Of a DNA stretch of 64,000 nucleotides, positions 46,117-57,055 are shown one piece after another. Made by a program: the position numbers and the translations under genes. The stretch comes from Chamaecrista fasciculata (lineage: Eukaryota; Streptophyta; Magnoliopsida; Fabales; Fabaceae). Numbering within the stretch: the stretch's first letter is position 1; each line of letters opens with the position of its first letter. Location: NCBI GenBank assembly GCA_003254925.1, contig QANZ01039871.1, forward strand, positions 94,178 through 158,177, given 5' to 3'. The notes under the pieces are model-generated. The model did not search any database. It saw nothing but the letters and a program-made list of their open reading frames with translations, and was not told the origin of the DNA.

Positions 46117-48490
46117 ATATATGATGCACACAAAAATGCAAGCAAATACATGCAATTAAGTAATATCATGCATACCTTCTGCTAATTCCCTGGATTTGAG
46201 CAGCTCTAACAGGATCCTGAACCACAGAGGCACCATTATCCCAAGCTTGCATGCGTTCTTTATTGCTTCCCAACAAAACCACCTTCTCCAAGTACCTAAT
46301 TTCACCATCCTCCAATTTGATGACCCTAATCTGTTCCTTTAGAACCATCACAGGATTGAAGAACCAATCCAGTAATTTGTCCTTGGGTCTGTTCAGATGA
46401 TTTATCTCCACACCATCAGACATCAATAACCCACTTGAGTTGGCTTTGATGGAGAATATAAGAGTCTGAAGGAATGAATAACAAGGCAACCCAACACTCA
46501 CAATCCCACCTTCCTCACTGTTCTTTCCCTTCAACCACTCATACAGGTCACCATCTGTCACTACATTAGCATCCATTAATTCCTTCCCTCTCATCTCACA
46601 CGACATCATCATATGATCCCATATCTGTCACATTATATCAACTCTTCAATTTCAATTCACAAAACAGAGAAGCCAGAGGAATAATGTGTCACTGAATGAA
46701 ACAACACTTACCTGCACCATTTTCACTTCTTGAATAGTCTCTCTTACTGATCTAGAATGAGCTAAGCTTGGCATTAACATTGCGGGCGGCTCCATTGCAC
46801 TAGTGTTTAACTTGCTTTCAGTAACATTATTATTATTTTCTTCAACAGAAAACTCTGACGAATGTGAAATCCTTTTCTTTCGATACTGGGGCCTGGCTGC
46901 AAGCAAATTAGTTGATGATGTTAATAGAACAAGTGGCAAGGCAGTAGGAACTCAGAGAGGAAATCAATTGAGAGAATGTTTACCTTGGAAAGATAGTGCC
47001 CTCGCGAAGATAGAGCCAGTCATTTGTGTATTCATCAAAATCAGCAACCATTGCAATCACATAGGCTACACCTCTTCGAAAGGATCTTTCCTTCATCCAC
47101 AAGAAAAGTACCCAAAAAGTGAGTTCAATGAAGGTCAAGTCAAAAATCATGTAGCCTCTGAAAAAACCAAAACATAATAAGGGATCAAACCTGAAATACA
47201 ATAACAGAAGCATAAAGTCCAATAAAGAAGCTTGAGAAAATAGCAAGCAAAATGCTTGCAACTACAGCGAGTGGCCACATGAGTATTGTGAGACCAGCAA
47301 TTGGGATGCAAGCTGTTTCAAGAAATGGACCTTCTCTGCTGATTAAATCTTGAATTAATCGAAACCAGCCCTTGAACAGCATGTAAGGACTCTTCACTAT
47401 AGCAATTGCTGTAAACAGAGGAATCTCCACAACTAGCCCCATTAGTCCCACGATGATACATCCAGGAACATGAATTAGCCTACAACCAAAACAGTAGAAA
47501 TTCCCAAGTTCATTTCTTGTGTTTTACTTCTCACCAAATCAAAGAAAAAAAGAAATTAAGCATGGTTTACCTGAGCCTCTGAAGCTCATTACCAGCAGGT
47601 GATTCACGTAATTCCTTCAAGTAGCTTGGGTACGAATGATAACATATATCTGCAAAATCCCTAACTACAGTACAACTCCCTTTGATGGTTCCCCAGGTTC
47701 CGTCCTGAATTCATTGTACAAGCATACAAAATGAGAGAAACCAAGTTCAAATAACAAATTAGAGAAAAAGTATTGAGAAGATGAGATATTCAAATTTCAA
47801 ACAGAACATCACCACGAAAGAGTGCAAGAATTTCTTGGACTCGTTGTCATGTCGGAAGGCCTCGAAAGTGGAAACCCATGGGGTGAAAAAGCCATAGCCC
47901 AAACCCACAAGAACGCTTCCGGCTACGCCAAGACCCAACCACAAGCCAAACAAGGCAGGCAAAGCAAACAAAATAGCAACTTTCATGGCTGCATCAAAAA
48001 GATGAATCCTGGCAACATAATAAATATAATCATCATGGCGTAAGAGGTAAAAAAAAAAAAAAAAAGGTTGAAACTTGAAACCCATCGTGGACGATCATGA
48101 TTCATGGGTCAAAAGAATTAGGAAAAAAAGGCAAAAGGGAAAGAAAGGAGCGTGTGGGGTACTTTAGAAGGGTGTAGACAGTCCAGGCGACATGTGCAGG
48201 GAACAGTCCCAAAATTACCCCAATGTTTCCTACAATCAGTATGAGAGCAGCAACAGGACCCACAATCAAGCCTGCAGGTGGTGATCAACACTTCAAGAAT
48301 TTATCAAAGAAAAACGAATTTGAAACCCAAGAAACCAAAAAGTACTTGGGGTTCAAGAACAAATAGTAAATCAAGAAGGAGAGGGAAGAAAGGAGGGACC
48401 TTTTATGGCGCCGAAAACAAAAGCAGAGCAGAATACAAAGACCACATAGGTAGCCTTCATCAAACCATCGAAAGTGCCAGGGAAGTCCAT
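45896..48490 (-). CDS. Multi-pass membrane protein of unknown function, 9 exons, 570 aa
   Basis: Exons, 5' to 3': 48490-48400, 48271-48163, 48008-47813, 47704-47571, 47479-47191, 47090-46984, 46892-46712, 46624-46176, 46052-45896; the lengths sum to 571 codons in one frame. Hydrophobic segments, in order: TYVVFVFCSAFVFGAIKGLI and PVAALILIVGNIGVILGLFP (about 19-60), VAILFALPALFGLWLGLGVA with GSVLVGLGYGFF (about 75-110), PGCIIVGLMGLVVEIPLFTA (about 180-205) and TACIPIAGLTILMWPLAVVA with a following helix (about 230-272). The C-terminal half is soluble, with a charged linker (YRKKRISHSSEFSVEENNNN) and a conserved block around IWDHMMMSCEMRGKELMDA. Gly- and Pro-rich helices near the start suggest a channel- or carrier-like fold, but no family with known function is recognised; similar proteins occur across land plants. 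The start ATG opens exon 1 with MDFPGTFDGLMKA. Intron 8 holds an (ATT)n repeat. Confidence 0.9.
46073..46114. repeat. (ATT)n microsatellite in intron 8 of the membrane protein gene
   Basis: About 14 ATT units between coding exons 8 and 9. Confidence 0.93.
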
Positions 48491-51400
48491 ACTAAGGAAT
48501 CATGAAGACATCAACAGATAAAATTGAACGAAACAGAGAGCATAATAAGGAAATCACTCAAAAAACGTGTCTTGAAAACAGAAGGAGGCAGAGAGAAGAG
48601 GGGACGGGAGGCGTGCGCTGCAAGAAGATGACAAAACCACAGAACGAAAACCGAAACAGAACCAACCCAAAAATGAAAACAAAAAATATATTCACTCATG
48701 GGAGCCCAAAAGTAACATGGAGTATTTGAGCATATATAAAAACGAGAGCTTTTCAAAAAAAAAAAGAAAGAGAAAGAGAAAGAAGCGAGAAGAAGGAAGG
48801 AGGAATTAAAAAAAGAAGGTATTGTTTTCATTGACCCTGCTAATTGCTAAGCCCCATCCGTATAAGTTATAGTTATAACCCCCAAAATAAATAGATGAAT
48901 AAATAAAAAAGATAACAGTCTTAACGGCAAATAGGGAAGCACAATCTAGCATGCAACTGCAGCTTTATTATGGTTGAGGCTTTGAGGGCATTGGTGGTGT
49001 CGTGCCTTGTGGTAGTGCCACGATAACCGGTGACATTTTACAAATAAATACACGAAAGTAGTGATAATTAAGTTACCAATTTACCATTGTTATTATATTT
49101 TATCACGGCTAGCGCCAGCACACCTTTGTAATTATCATATTCTAATCTTCATTATTATAACTTTATACCAAAGAGGAGGGGCATCATGTGAATGTCAAAC
49201 CTTACTCATTCTTCTTTTGGTCAAATCCCCTTTTAAGTTTAACACCTCCTTTGACGGGAAACGGGTTTTCTCTCTAGATTTCCAAATCTTTTGTCTCATG
49301 CTCATCGTATTCGTATCTTAGCTATACGATTGCGCATGAAAGTTCACTATAATTACATTGATTCTCTTATAAATTTCAGAAATTATTGATAGAATCTTAG
49401 ATGGGACGGTAGTGAAATTATCATTGGATATGCTTCTGGTCCTTGTCCGTATACTGCACACACAGACACAATTTTACAGATGGATTGAAAGTAATGAATT
49501 TGGCCTTGTTGCAACATTTTCGATTGCGTGCTTAAGAATCCAAAGGGGTTTGGATCTATTTTTCTTGTGATTTCAGAAGCTGGAGATCGATTGAGACAAG
49601 GACCAACGGCGTCGTGAAACGTGGGCGGCCCAGATTCAACGGCTTCAACCATGAATTTGATTAGTCAAAATGGGAATATATGACTTGGGTTGAGTCATAT
49701 GTTATATGTATATGAATATGATTGAACCCCATCAATTTTTTTTAATCTACGATATTAATTTATTAATTAAACCATCTCTAATTACTTCATCAGTTTCGTT
49801 TCATTATAATAATATAACACATAGTTGACAGTGTCATGATGCAAGGAAAGCAACATCGAGTGGGATTATCAAATTATCATATATATATATATATATATAT
49901 ACATAGCAGCCTAGCAGGGGAGGTGAGAAAAAGAGGTTCCTACTTATATAGTATATATATACCACCACTTTTTTTGCCATCACATAATATACAGTTTCAT
50001 AATCTTGGAGTGACTGGATTGGATTGCATTTATCATCAGCGTCCACGCATAAATGTTAAAACGCAATCGTCATCTACATTTTTAGAAAATTAAGGGGGCC
50101 CTAATCACTTCACAAACGACAGAGAAAGTGATAACTAGACAAAGTACCATTCTCCATCAACCTTCACAAATTTAGGAAGCAAAAAAAACCTCTGCTCCTT
50201 GTCTGTTTATGATTAATATCTCCACACGATTTGGAATATTTGCCCAAAATAAAATATAATAAATCAGCGTTCGTTGGGTTGAATTGCCAAACTATAATGA
50301 TGCAGCCTAATAGTGGTTGCGATCGAGAACCAGAGAAAGCTGAATTCACGTGTATATTTTGTTTCTTTCGGTTATCATATTCTTCAAGAGGCTTACAATT
50401 CGAATTTCATAATCTCCCTCTTAATTTTATAATCAAATTAAATTGTAAGACAAATAAAGTAAAGATTTTGTTTCTTTCAATTGAAGACTTTTTCCTACTT
50501 TCCCTTTTGTTTCTAATTTCTACAGCAAATGATTCAATTCCTCTCCGGATCACTCCTGTGTTTCAATTTTTTTTTTCTTGTTGAAGTCATGACATGAAGA
50601 CTTTTTTTTCCCTCTTCCTCTCTCTCTCTCTCTCTCTCTTTTCTGCTCTGTTTTTTTTGTTGGGGTAGAAAAAAGAAGCTAACCATGCATGTGCCACTGT
50701 TCAATTTTTGTTTGACCCTATTTTCTGAGGTTTAAACTTAATCCAGATTTCATTATCTTCTAAACTTTTTATTTTTCTTCGCCCAAAGCTTCATTACATT
50801 TTTTTTTTATTGTGTTACTAATTAAATTCTAACTGCCCATTTTCTCAGATTGATATTATACTGCTGTATATGCATCTCACGGTCCCATGATCTTTTTCAC
50901 GTTGACGTCTGCTATAAGCTAATAATAAGATTAAATAATTAATGTAATACATAGATAATTATTCAGTAATCCATCTTAATACAATATAGTAACCATTATT
51001 GATAATAGTTCATGTATATTATATGATGATCAGTTGATGACATGACACTAACATTTATTTATAATTTATGTTGAGAGTTTTCACAACCAAGTTCAATAAA
51101 AATGAAAAGAAAATCCGTATTCAAAGTGGAAACAATCTCGCTTTCCACAGATATTTGATTTTAAGATTTTCACCTTATCTATCTGAAAAACGAAAGCGAT
51201 GGACATCAAATTTGTTCACAGTTGTCGAAGTGTTTGTTGGGTTACCACATTTTCGATACAAATTATTAACACTGATTAATCCTTCTGCTCTCTTCTACTT
51301 AAAGGATTTACATTTTTTTTTGTCATACAATAATTTTAAATTTTAAAATTACTTATAAATGTTTTTTTATAAATATTTTGGCCTGTGGATTAGCTCGTTT

Positions 51401-53099
51401 AGTCCACGAATTAAAATCGATGAGTAAAGTATTTAATAGAGTTACTAACAATTTGGTCCTTGAATTATACAAGCTCACACGAATTGGTCCTCGATTTATC
51501 AAAATTGTACAACCAGGTCCTCGAATTATGCTGACTCGTTGCACGTTGGTCCCTCTGTTAGCCAGCCCGTCCAAAAAAGCTGACGTGGACNCGGGGACCA
51601 AATTGTTAGTTTACTCGTATTTAATATGAAGAGTGTTTATAAACGAGTTGTTCTTTTAAGTTATTGACCAGTAATAGTTCGGCTCATTTAACAATGCTAA
51701 TTATATTTTTATTACTTTTTTTTTTAAAGCTATCATAAGTTTATAATTAAATATGCAATGTGAGTTGAGTCTAAATTAATCAAAATAAAGACTAAAAAAA
51801 TTTCAATAATAAAAGTAATTTCTCTAGAAAAGAAAGAAAAGTATCTATTAAGCGTTGCAATGACCACACTTATAAAAAAAATTCTTGATCAATGAGTAGT
51901 CATTGGAAATAAAAATTAACAATGAAATCAATAAGAAGGTGAAAATAATTATGATAATTGAGAATTATGAAAGAGATATTTCTAAATGGCGGGTTCCCAA
52001 AATATTTGTAAGGGATGGTAAGATGCTATTGAGGAGCCAAGGAAATAATCGGCGACTAACCGATCGAAGACTATCAATCTCTAATCACTCAACATAAGTA
52101 CATAACATAAAATATTTTTAAAGTATCACTATCTAGTATCTATATATATCTCAAATTAATCACCTAATCAAATAAATAAAAAATAAAATATTTTTAGCAA
52201 AAAGGATAGTTACTGGTTAAATAAGTGAAGTTAATGTTAACCTAATTTTAAACAAGTTAATAAAACTCTAATCCAATCCACTAAATTAATAGACTAAACA
52301 GATAAACTAGATAGTTAAATTCGTTTGGACAGCTAAACAATTTATATTAAGGTTACATAAATATCCTTTGGTTAGTTAGAATCTGGCGCCATGAGTATGT
52401 TAAATACAGTTCGAAAACCAAGAGACACAACAAGTAATATGCTAAATTCACATAGGCTACGTCATTTTCTTTTCTTGGCTGAATATATCTAGTCCTCTGT
52501 TACAACTTACAAGGTCCTGATAAAATTTTATTTTCATCTCCAACAACTTACAAGAGAAGAAATCGATATTATTTTTGTACATGTGCAACAATATTACAAA
52601 TTTGTATAAATGTTTAAAATAACATTACAAATTTGGCTAAAACATTTGAAAGATTGATGGAGGGTTGGATTTGATGTTTCGATGAGGCAATGAAGGCATG
52701 AAATGGTGGTGATTGGAGAAGAACACACGCAGGTAATGAATTGGAAATCCAAGGAACGCGTGTCATCTTCTTCCTTCGTTTCTCGATCTCTGTTCTAACT
52801 AGTAAATTGCCAGCAACACTCTTCTCTTATATGCCAATGCTCTATTTCTAATTATTTTGTAATTATTATTGCATATTTACTATTTTTCGACCCAAACCCA
52901 GAAGCGAACCCTAGCGCCACGCGAGATCAGGGAAAAAAAATACAATAGACCAATATATAGATCCTATTTCTCAATTCATAAACGGGACGTTTCGGTGTCC
53001 CATCGCATTCGGTTGTGATTCGATTGCTGAATATCTCCTTTATATCGTTTTTTAATTGCAATAATACGTTGTTGTAGTGATCAAGAATTGAGAATTGAG
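48491..53099. other. Intergenic region between the membrane protein and B3 genes
   Basis: The left end is the 5' flank of the membrane protein gene. The rest is AT-rich. It holds (TA)n at 49878-49900, CT repeats near 50620-50638 and a GGTCC-type repeat fragment at 51446-51610. A minus-strand frame at 49383-49652 (MVEAVESGPPTFHDAVG...) is more GC-rich than its surroundings, but no family or splice sites support it. The last few hundred bases are the likely B3 promoter and leader. Confidence 0.45.
51446..51610. repeat. Fragment of a GGTCC-type inverted-repeat element
   Basis: Repeated 'ttggtccttgaattatac', 'ttggtcctcgatttatc' and 'aggtcctcgaattatgc' words occur, ending in gacgtggacncggggaccaa (N at 51591). 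Only one arm is present, and no paired right arm was found. Confidence 0.6.
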
Positions 53100-55759
53100 A
53101 TGGTGGTGGGTCATGGAAAGAGCCGGGCATTAACGGATCGTGTGGTTAAGAAGGAGGCGGTAGGTCATTCTTACTACGATGACCTTCATTCTTCTACGGC
53201 TGCCGGAAAAGTCGATACTACGGCGTCTCACGGTGACCGTAAGGAGACCTATGATGATTTGACTCTCCTCAATTGGTCAAAGTCTACCCGACGCTTGTCT
53301 CCTTCCAATTCAACCACGGTTCCTCTCTTCTCTCTTTTTTTCCTTCCAAATTGTATTTAGCTGATGATTTTGGTTTCTTTTGTGAAGACTGACGTAAGAT
53401 GACAAGAACATTATTTGATATTTAAATGTGTTTTATTATGATATGGAATAATTATGAATTATTTATCCTATCTTCTTCATATGATTAACCTGATAAGAAA
53501 CAATACTACTAAACTTTTCACGCTATAAGAAACAATAATTTTGTTTCGTTAGTTTTATATAATTATTGATTGCTTGAAGCTCCTTCTGCTGCATTGTTTG
53601 CAGGACAAACGAAACAGGACGGTGGAGAATGAATACAAGCTCTCCAACATTCAGAGAATGAATTTACATCCTAGTCCTACAACCAAGCAAGTGAGTGCTG
53701 GGAACTTTTTATTCCTTTCGAGTCTCTTTTGCTCGTGGTCTTGCATCACCTTAATTTTTATGATAAATGGCTGAGAGTTGATACATTAATCTGTTTTCTT
53801 ACGTCACCAACTATTACAATCAAATAGCATTGCTCATTGTAAGTTATAGTCCAATTGATTGGTGATTCTAACAAATAATTCTACAGGCTGTATCTGATCA
53901 GGCACAAAAGACTGCGAGGTTAGTGGAGCATCTCACATGTTGGGCAATTTCATTGTTCTCTTCATTTTCTTATTTTTCTTGTTATTTATTGAACATGGCT
54001 ACATGTGTTTGCTTGAAGCTCCCCTAAGGTTGCAACAGACAGGAGATTATCTCAAGGTGAGGCCAGGTCATCTGCCGTGATTCAAGGAGAGGCAATCCGA
54101 TCGAAGTTAGAACTGAAATACCCTAGCTTTGTGAAGTCATTAGTCAGATCACATGTTGCTGGTTGTTTTTGGATGGTAAGAGTCCTAAGTGACTGATATA
54201 AGAATGATTCCCATCGAGAAAATCAAACTGCATTGTGTTAATGTCTTCTGTATTTTAGGGGCTCCCTGCATTGTTCTGTAAAAAGCACTTGCCGGATAAG
54301 GATATAACAATCACTTTGGAAGATGAATCTGGTAAAGAATACCAGTTGAAATACATTGCATACAAGACAGGGTTAAGTGCTGGTTGGAGACAGTTTTCTG
54401 CCATGCACAAATTACTGGAGGGAGATGTTTTGGTCTTCCAATTAGTTGAACCTACTAAATTTAAGGTATATTGTTTCAATTTCAATTTTCTTGTTCTTTT
54501 GGTACGTGGTATGGGTTTTATATTACAATGACAGTGCTGACACTTGCTATCAAATCATATTGTAAATTGCTAAATTGGTTAGCATATCTTGTTTGTTAAG
54601 GCCAATAACCTCTGGTGAAAGTATGTTGAGTCTATGGCTATGGCCAAGCCTTGTGGCTCTCTGAGTTCCTGCCGTGCATGTTTAGTAGAAATCCATTGAA
54701 GCCACTTTCTTGCTCTTGCATTATTTGTTTCTTTTGTTTTTCTTTGCAAATGAAACAAGGCGGGGAGAGAAGTCACGAGTTCTTGGTATTCTCTATGCAC
54801 TTCTTTCTTGGGACTCATACCACATTTCTTTGTGCTTGTTTATTAGGTATATATAATAAGAGCTCACGGCTTGAATGAACTGGATGGAGCCCTTTCCCTT
54901 ATGAATCTGGACAGTTATGCAAAACAAAAAGAGAGAGGCAAGCCTTGTTTCTGAAGACTTTTGTGAAATTCATGAATTATGAGCTTATTCTTTCTTGATG
55001 CAGTTTACTAATAGTTCTGTGTTTTTTTGTTCGTGGATAATCTCATATAAAGATAACGCAAATACCGGTGCTCAACCTAGCAGTAGTCCAAAGAGGAAAC
55101 AAGCAAAATCTGACTCACCACCTCGAGATTTGGAAAAGAGAAAAAAGATTAGCGTATCAAGATTTTCTCCCAAGGCTAGGCAGTCTGCAGAACAATCTGA
55201 ATATGCAAGTGATGAAGCTGATTCAGAAGTACTGGAGAGTTTCGCAACAGTTCATAAATGTGAGGATGTAAAAGGCTTCGAAAATTTCAGTATCATAGTT
55301 GATGGAATACCAATAGATGCTGAGCTCCCTCATGAGGTTCGAAATAAGTACTTCAAGCTCTGCCATAGCCAGCATGCCTTCCTTCACGACAATCTTATCA
55401 AGGGCCTCAACTATAACCTCATTTTTGGCATTATATATGAAGTTGTCATAATTTCTGATTCCCTGAGAATTAGTTCGATGATGACCTCGCCTGAGGAATA
55501 TGCTAAATGGGATGACGAGTTGGCAGCCTTTGAGCAGTTGGGCATGAATGTGGGATTTTTAAGACAACGGTTGCATCGGATTGTTGGCATTGCTTATGAA
55601 ACAGAAGAGGCCTCGGAGACCAGAAGGTACTTGGCGTCTAAAACTGAACTGAGTCGAGCAGAAAAGGAAATAAGAAACATTGAAACAAAGCTTAAAGAAA
55701 TGAAAGGAGCTTGTAATAGTTTTGGTGCTTATATTGGGAGTTTGAAATACGAAAGCTAA
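53100..55759 (+). CDS. B3 domain-containing DNA-binding protein, 7 exons, 499 aa
   Basis: Plant-specific nuclear transcription regulator. Exons: 53100-53318, 53604-53690, 53887-53918, 54019-54175, 54259-54465, 54847-54937, 55053-55759; the lengths sum to 500 codons. The B3 domain spans about residues 148-245: KYPSFVKSLVRSHVAGCFWM, GLPALFCKKHLPDKDITITL, GLSAGWRQFSAMHKLLEGDV, LVFQLVEPTKFKVYIIRAHG. The N-terminal arm is basic. After B3 come a basic, Ser-rich linker (SSSPKRKQAKSDSPPRDLEK), an acidic patch and an unusual 200-residue C-terminal region ending in a coiled coil (SRAEKEIRNIETKLKEMKG). This order matches B3 proteins of the At5g42700 / Os01g0234100 type. Exon 6 can only be joined to exon 7 in frame through a GC donor (GAG|GCAAGC at 54938) or a weak GT a few codons later; the GC form gives ...KERDNANTG. 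The start is the first ATG of the frame. Target genes are unknown. Confidence 0.92.
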
Positions 55760-57055
55760 TAGCTATCACCAGAAGTTTCAGCAGGAGGTCGTTGCTCCTT
55801 GGTAAAAAAAAAAAGAAGCTCTAATAGGCATATGTATAATGTATACAGTTTGTTCCCGTTTATATTACGGCTCGTGTAGCACCACTTTTAATATTTAGCA
55901 TCGACTGATTTGAATTTGATGTTAAAAGTATATAAACTGAAAATAAGGAGAGCCTTTGGGAGCCTTTGCTCTCTCCATGGTTGGCACTAAGATTTATGAG
56001 AGTTACTTGCAATTAGAGGATTCCCTTTCCTTCCGCGAACCTTTGTATATCATCGGGAAAGGAAAGATAAAATTGGTTGGGATTTCACAGGTTACAAAGA
56101 GTACTGCTACTACTCAAAGTTCTTTTCCTTTTTAGTCAGCTTTATTTTGACTGTAATTTAAGTTTCAACTAGAATTGTTAAACATGGTGCAGATTATATT
56201 CTTGATATCTTGTGACGACAGCTGAGAGTTGGAATCCTTGAACTCCTATAAATTATAATCCTATTAATCGTTGAAGAATGAAGACCTGAGGCTCTCCCAT
56301 TATTTTAGATGTTGTGTGATAAGTAGTAGCTAATACATGAAAAATGTATCACTAAACTTATAATTAGTTTTGTCCAAAAACAAAATCTTATAATGATGTT
56401 ATTTTATCTGTAATTTTTTTTTAATCTTATCTCTTTTATTTCATTGGTTAAAGTATTTCAAAATATTCAAATTTGAAAAATTGAGACATAACTTTGAATG
56501 AAATGCACATATATCGATATTCTTAACTCTAAATAAATATTTGTTGCTTATTGTCATAAATACTTAAATCGTGATACTCTTGTCTCTAAATAAATGTTTT
56601 GATATTTAATATTTTACTTCTTTACATAGATATACATATTTGAATATTCTTGCAATGTCTCTAAATAAGGGCCTCAAATTTTGTTTCTTTTCATAAATAT
56701 ACATATTTCGATGTTCTTTCTTTCTTTCTTTTTTAACACAAGATGTTCTTTCTTCTCTTACAAAAAAGTTGTTCTACATCTTGCTACATGTCATGAAGAA
56801 TGTGATATAAAATAAAAGGAGACAGAAAAAAAATCTTGTTAAGTTGTTTTTTAAACATAAGGTTATAATTGATCTCATGTCACTGTTTCACTGTTTGTTC
56901 ATATTTGATCTCATGTCACTACAAGGAAGTTTATTTGATTATTTCTTTGAATCTAGAAACACATTTGTAGTTGCAAGTGAAATTAAAGCCTGTCTTCGAA
57001 ATTATAAATATGTCTTGTCGTTGCAAAATAAAATGTAAAATATATATGGACTATG
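55760..57055. other. B3 3' flank and AT-rich intergenic DNA
   Basis: The first part is probable 3' UTR. Later, 'tttgatctcatgtcact' appears twice (near 56872 and 56907). No gene is supported. Confidence 0.45.

Noticed and set aside
49383-49652. 89-codon minus-strand frame with balanced composition
   Set aside because: No recognisable family, no splice sites or neighbours to support it.
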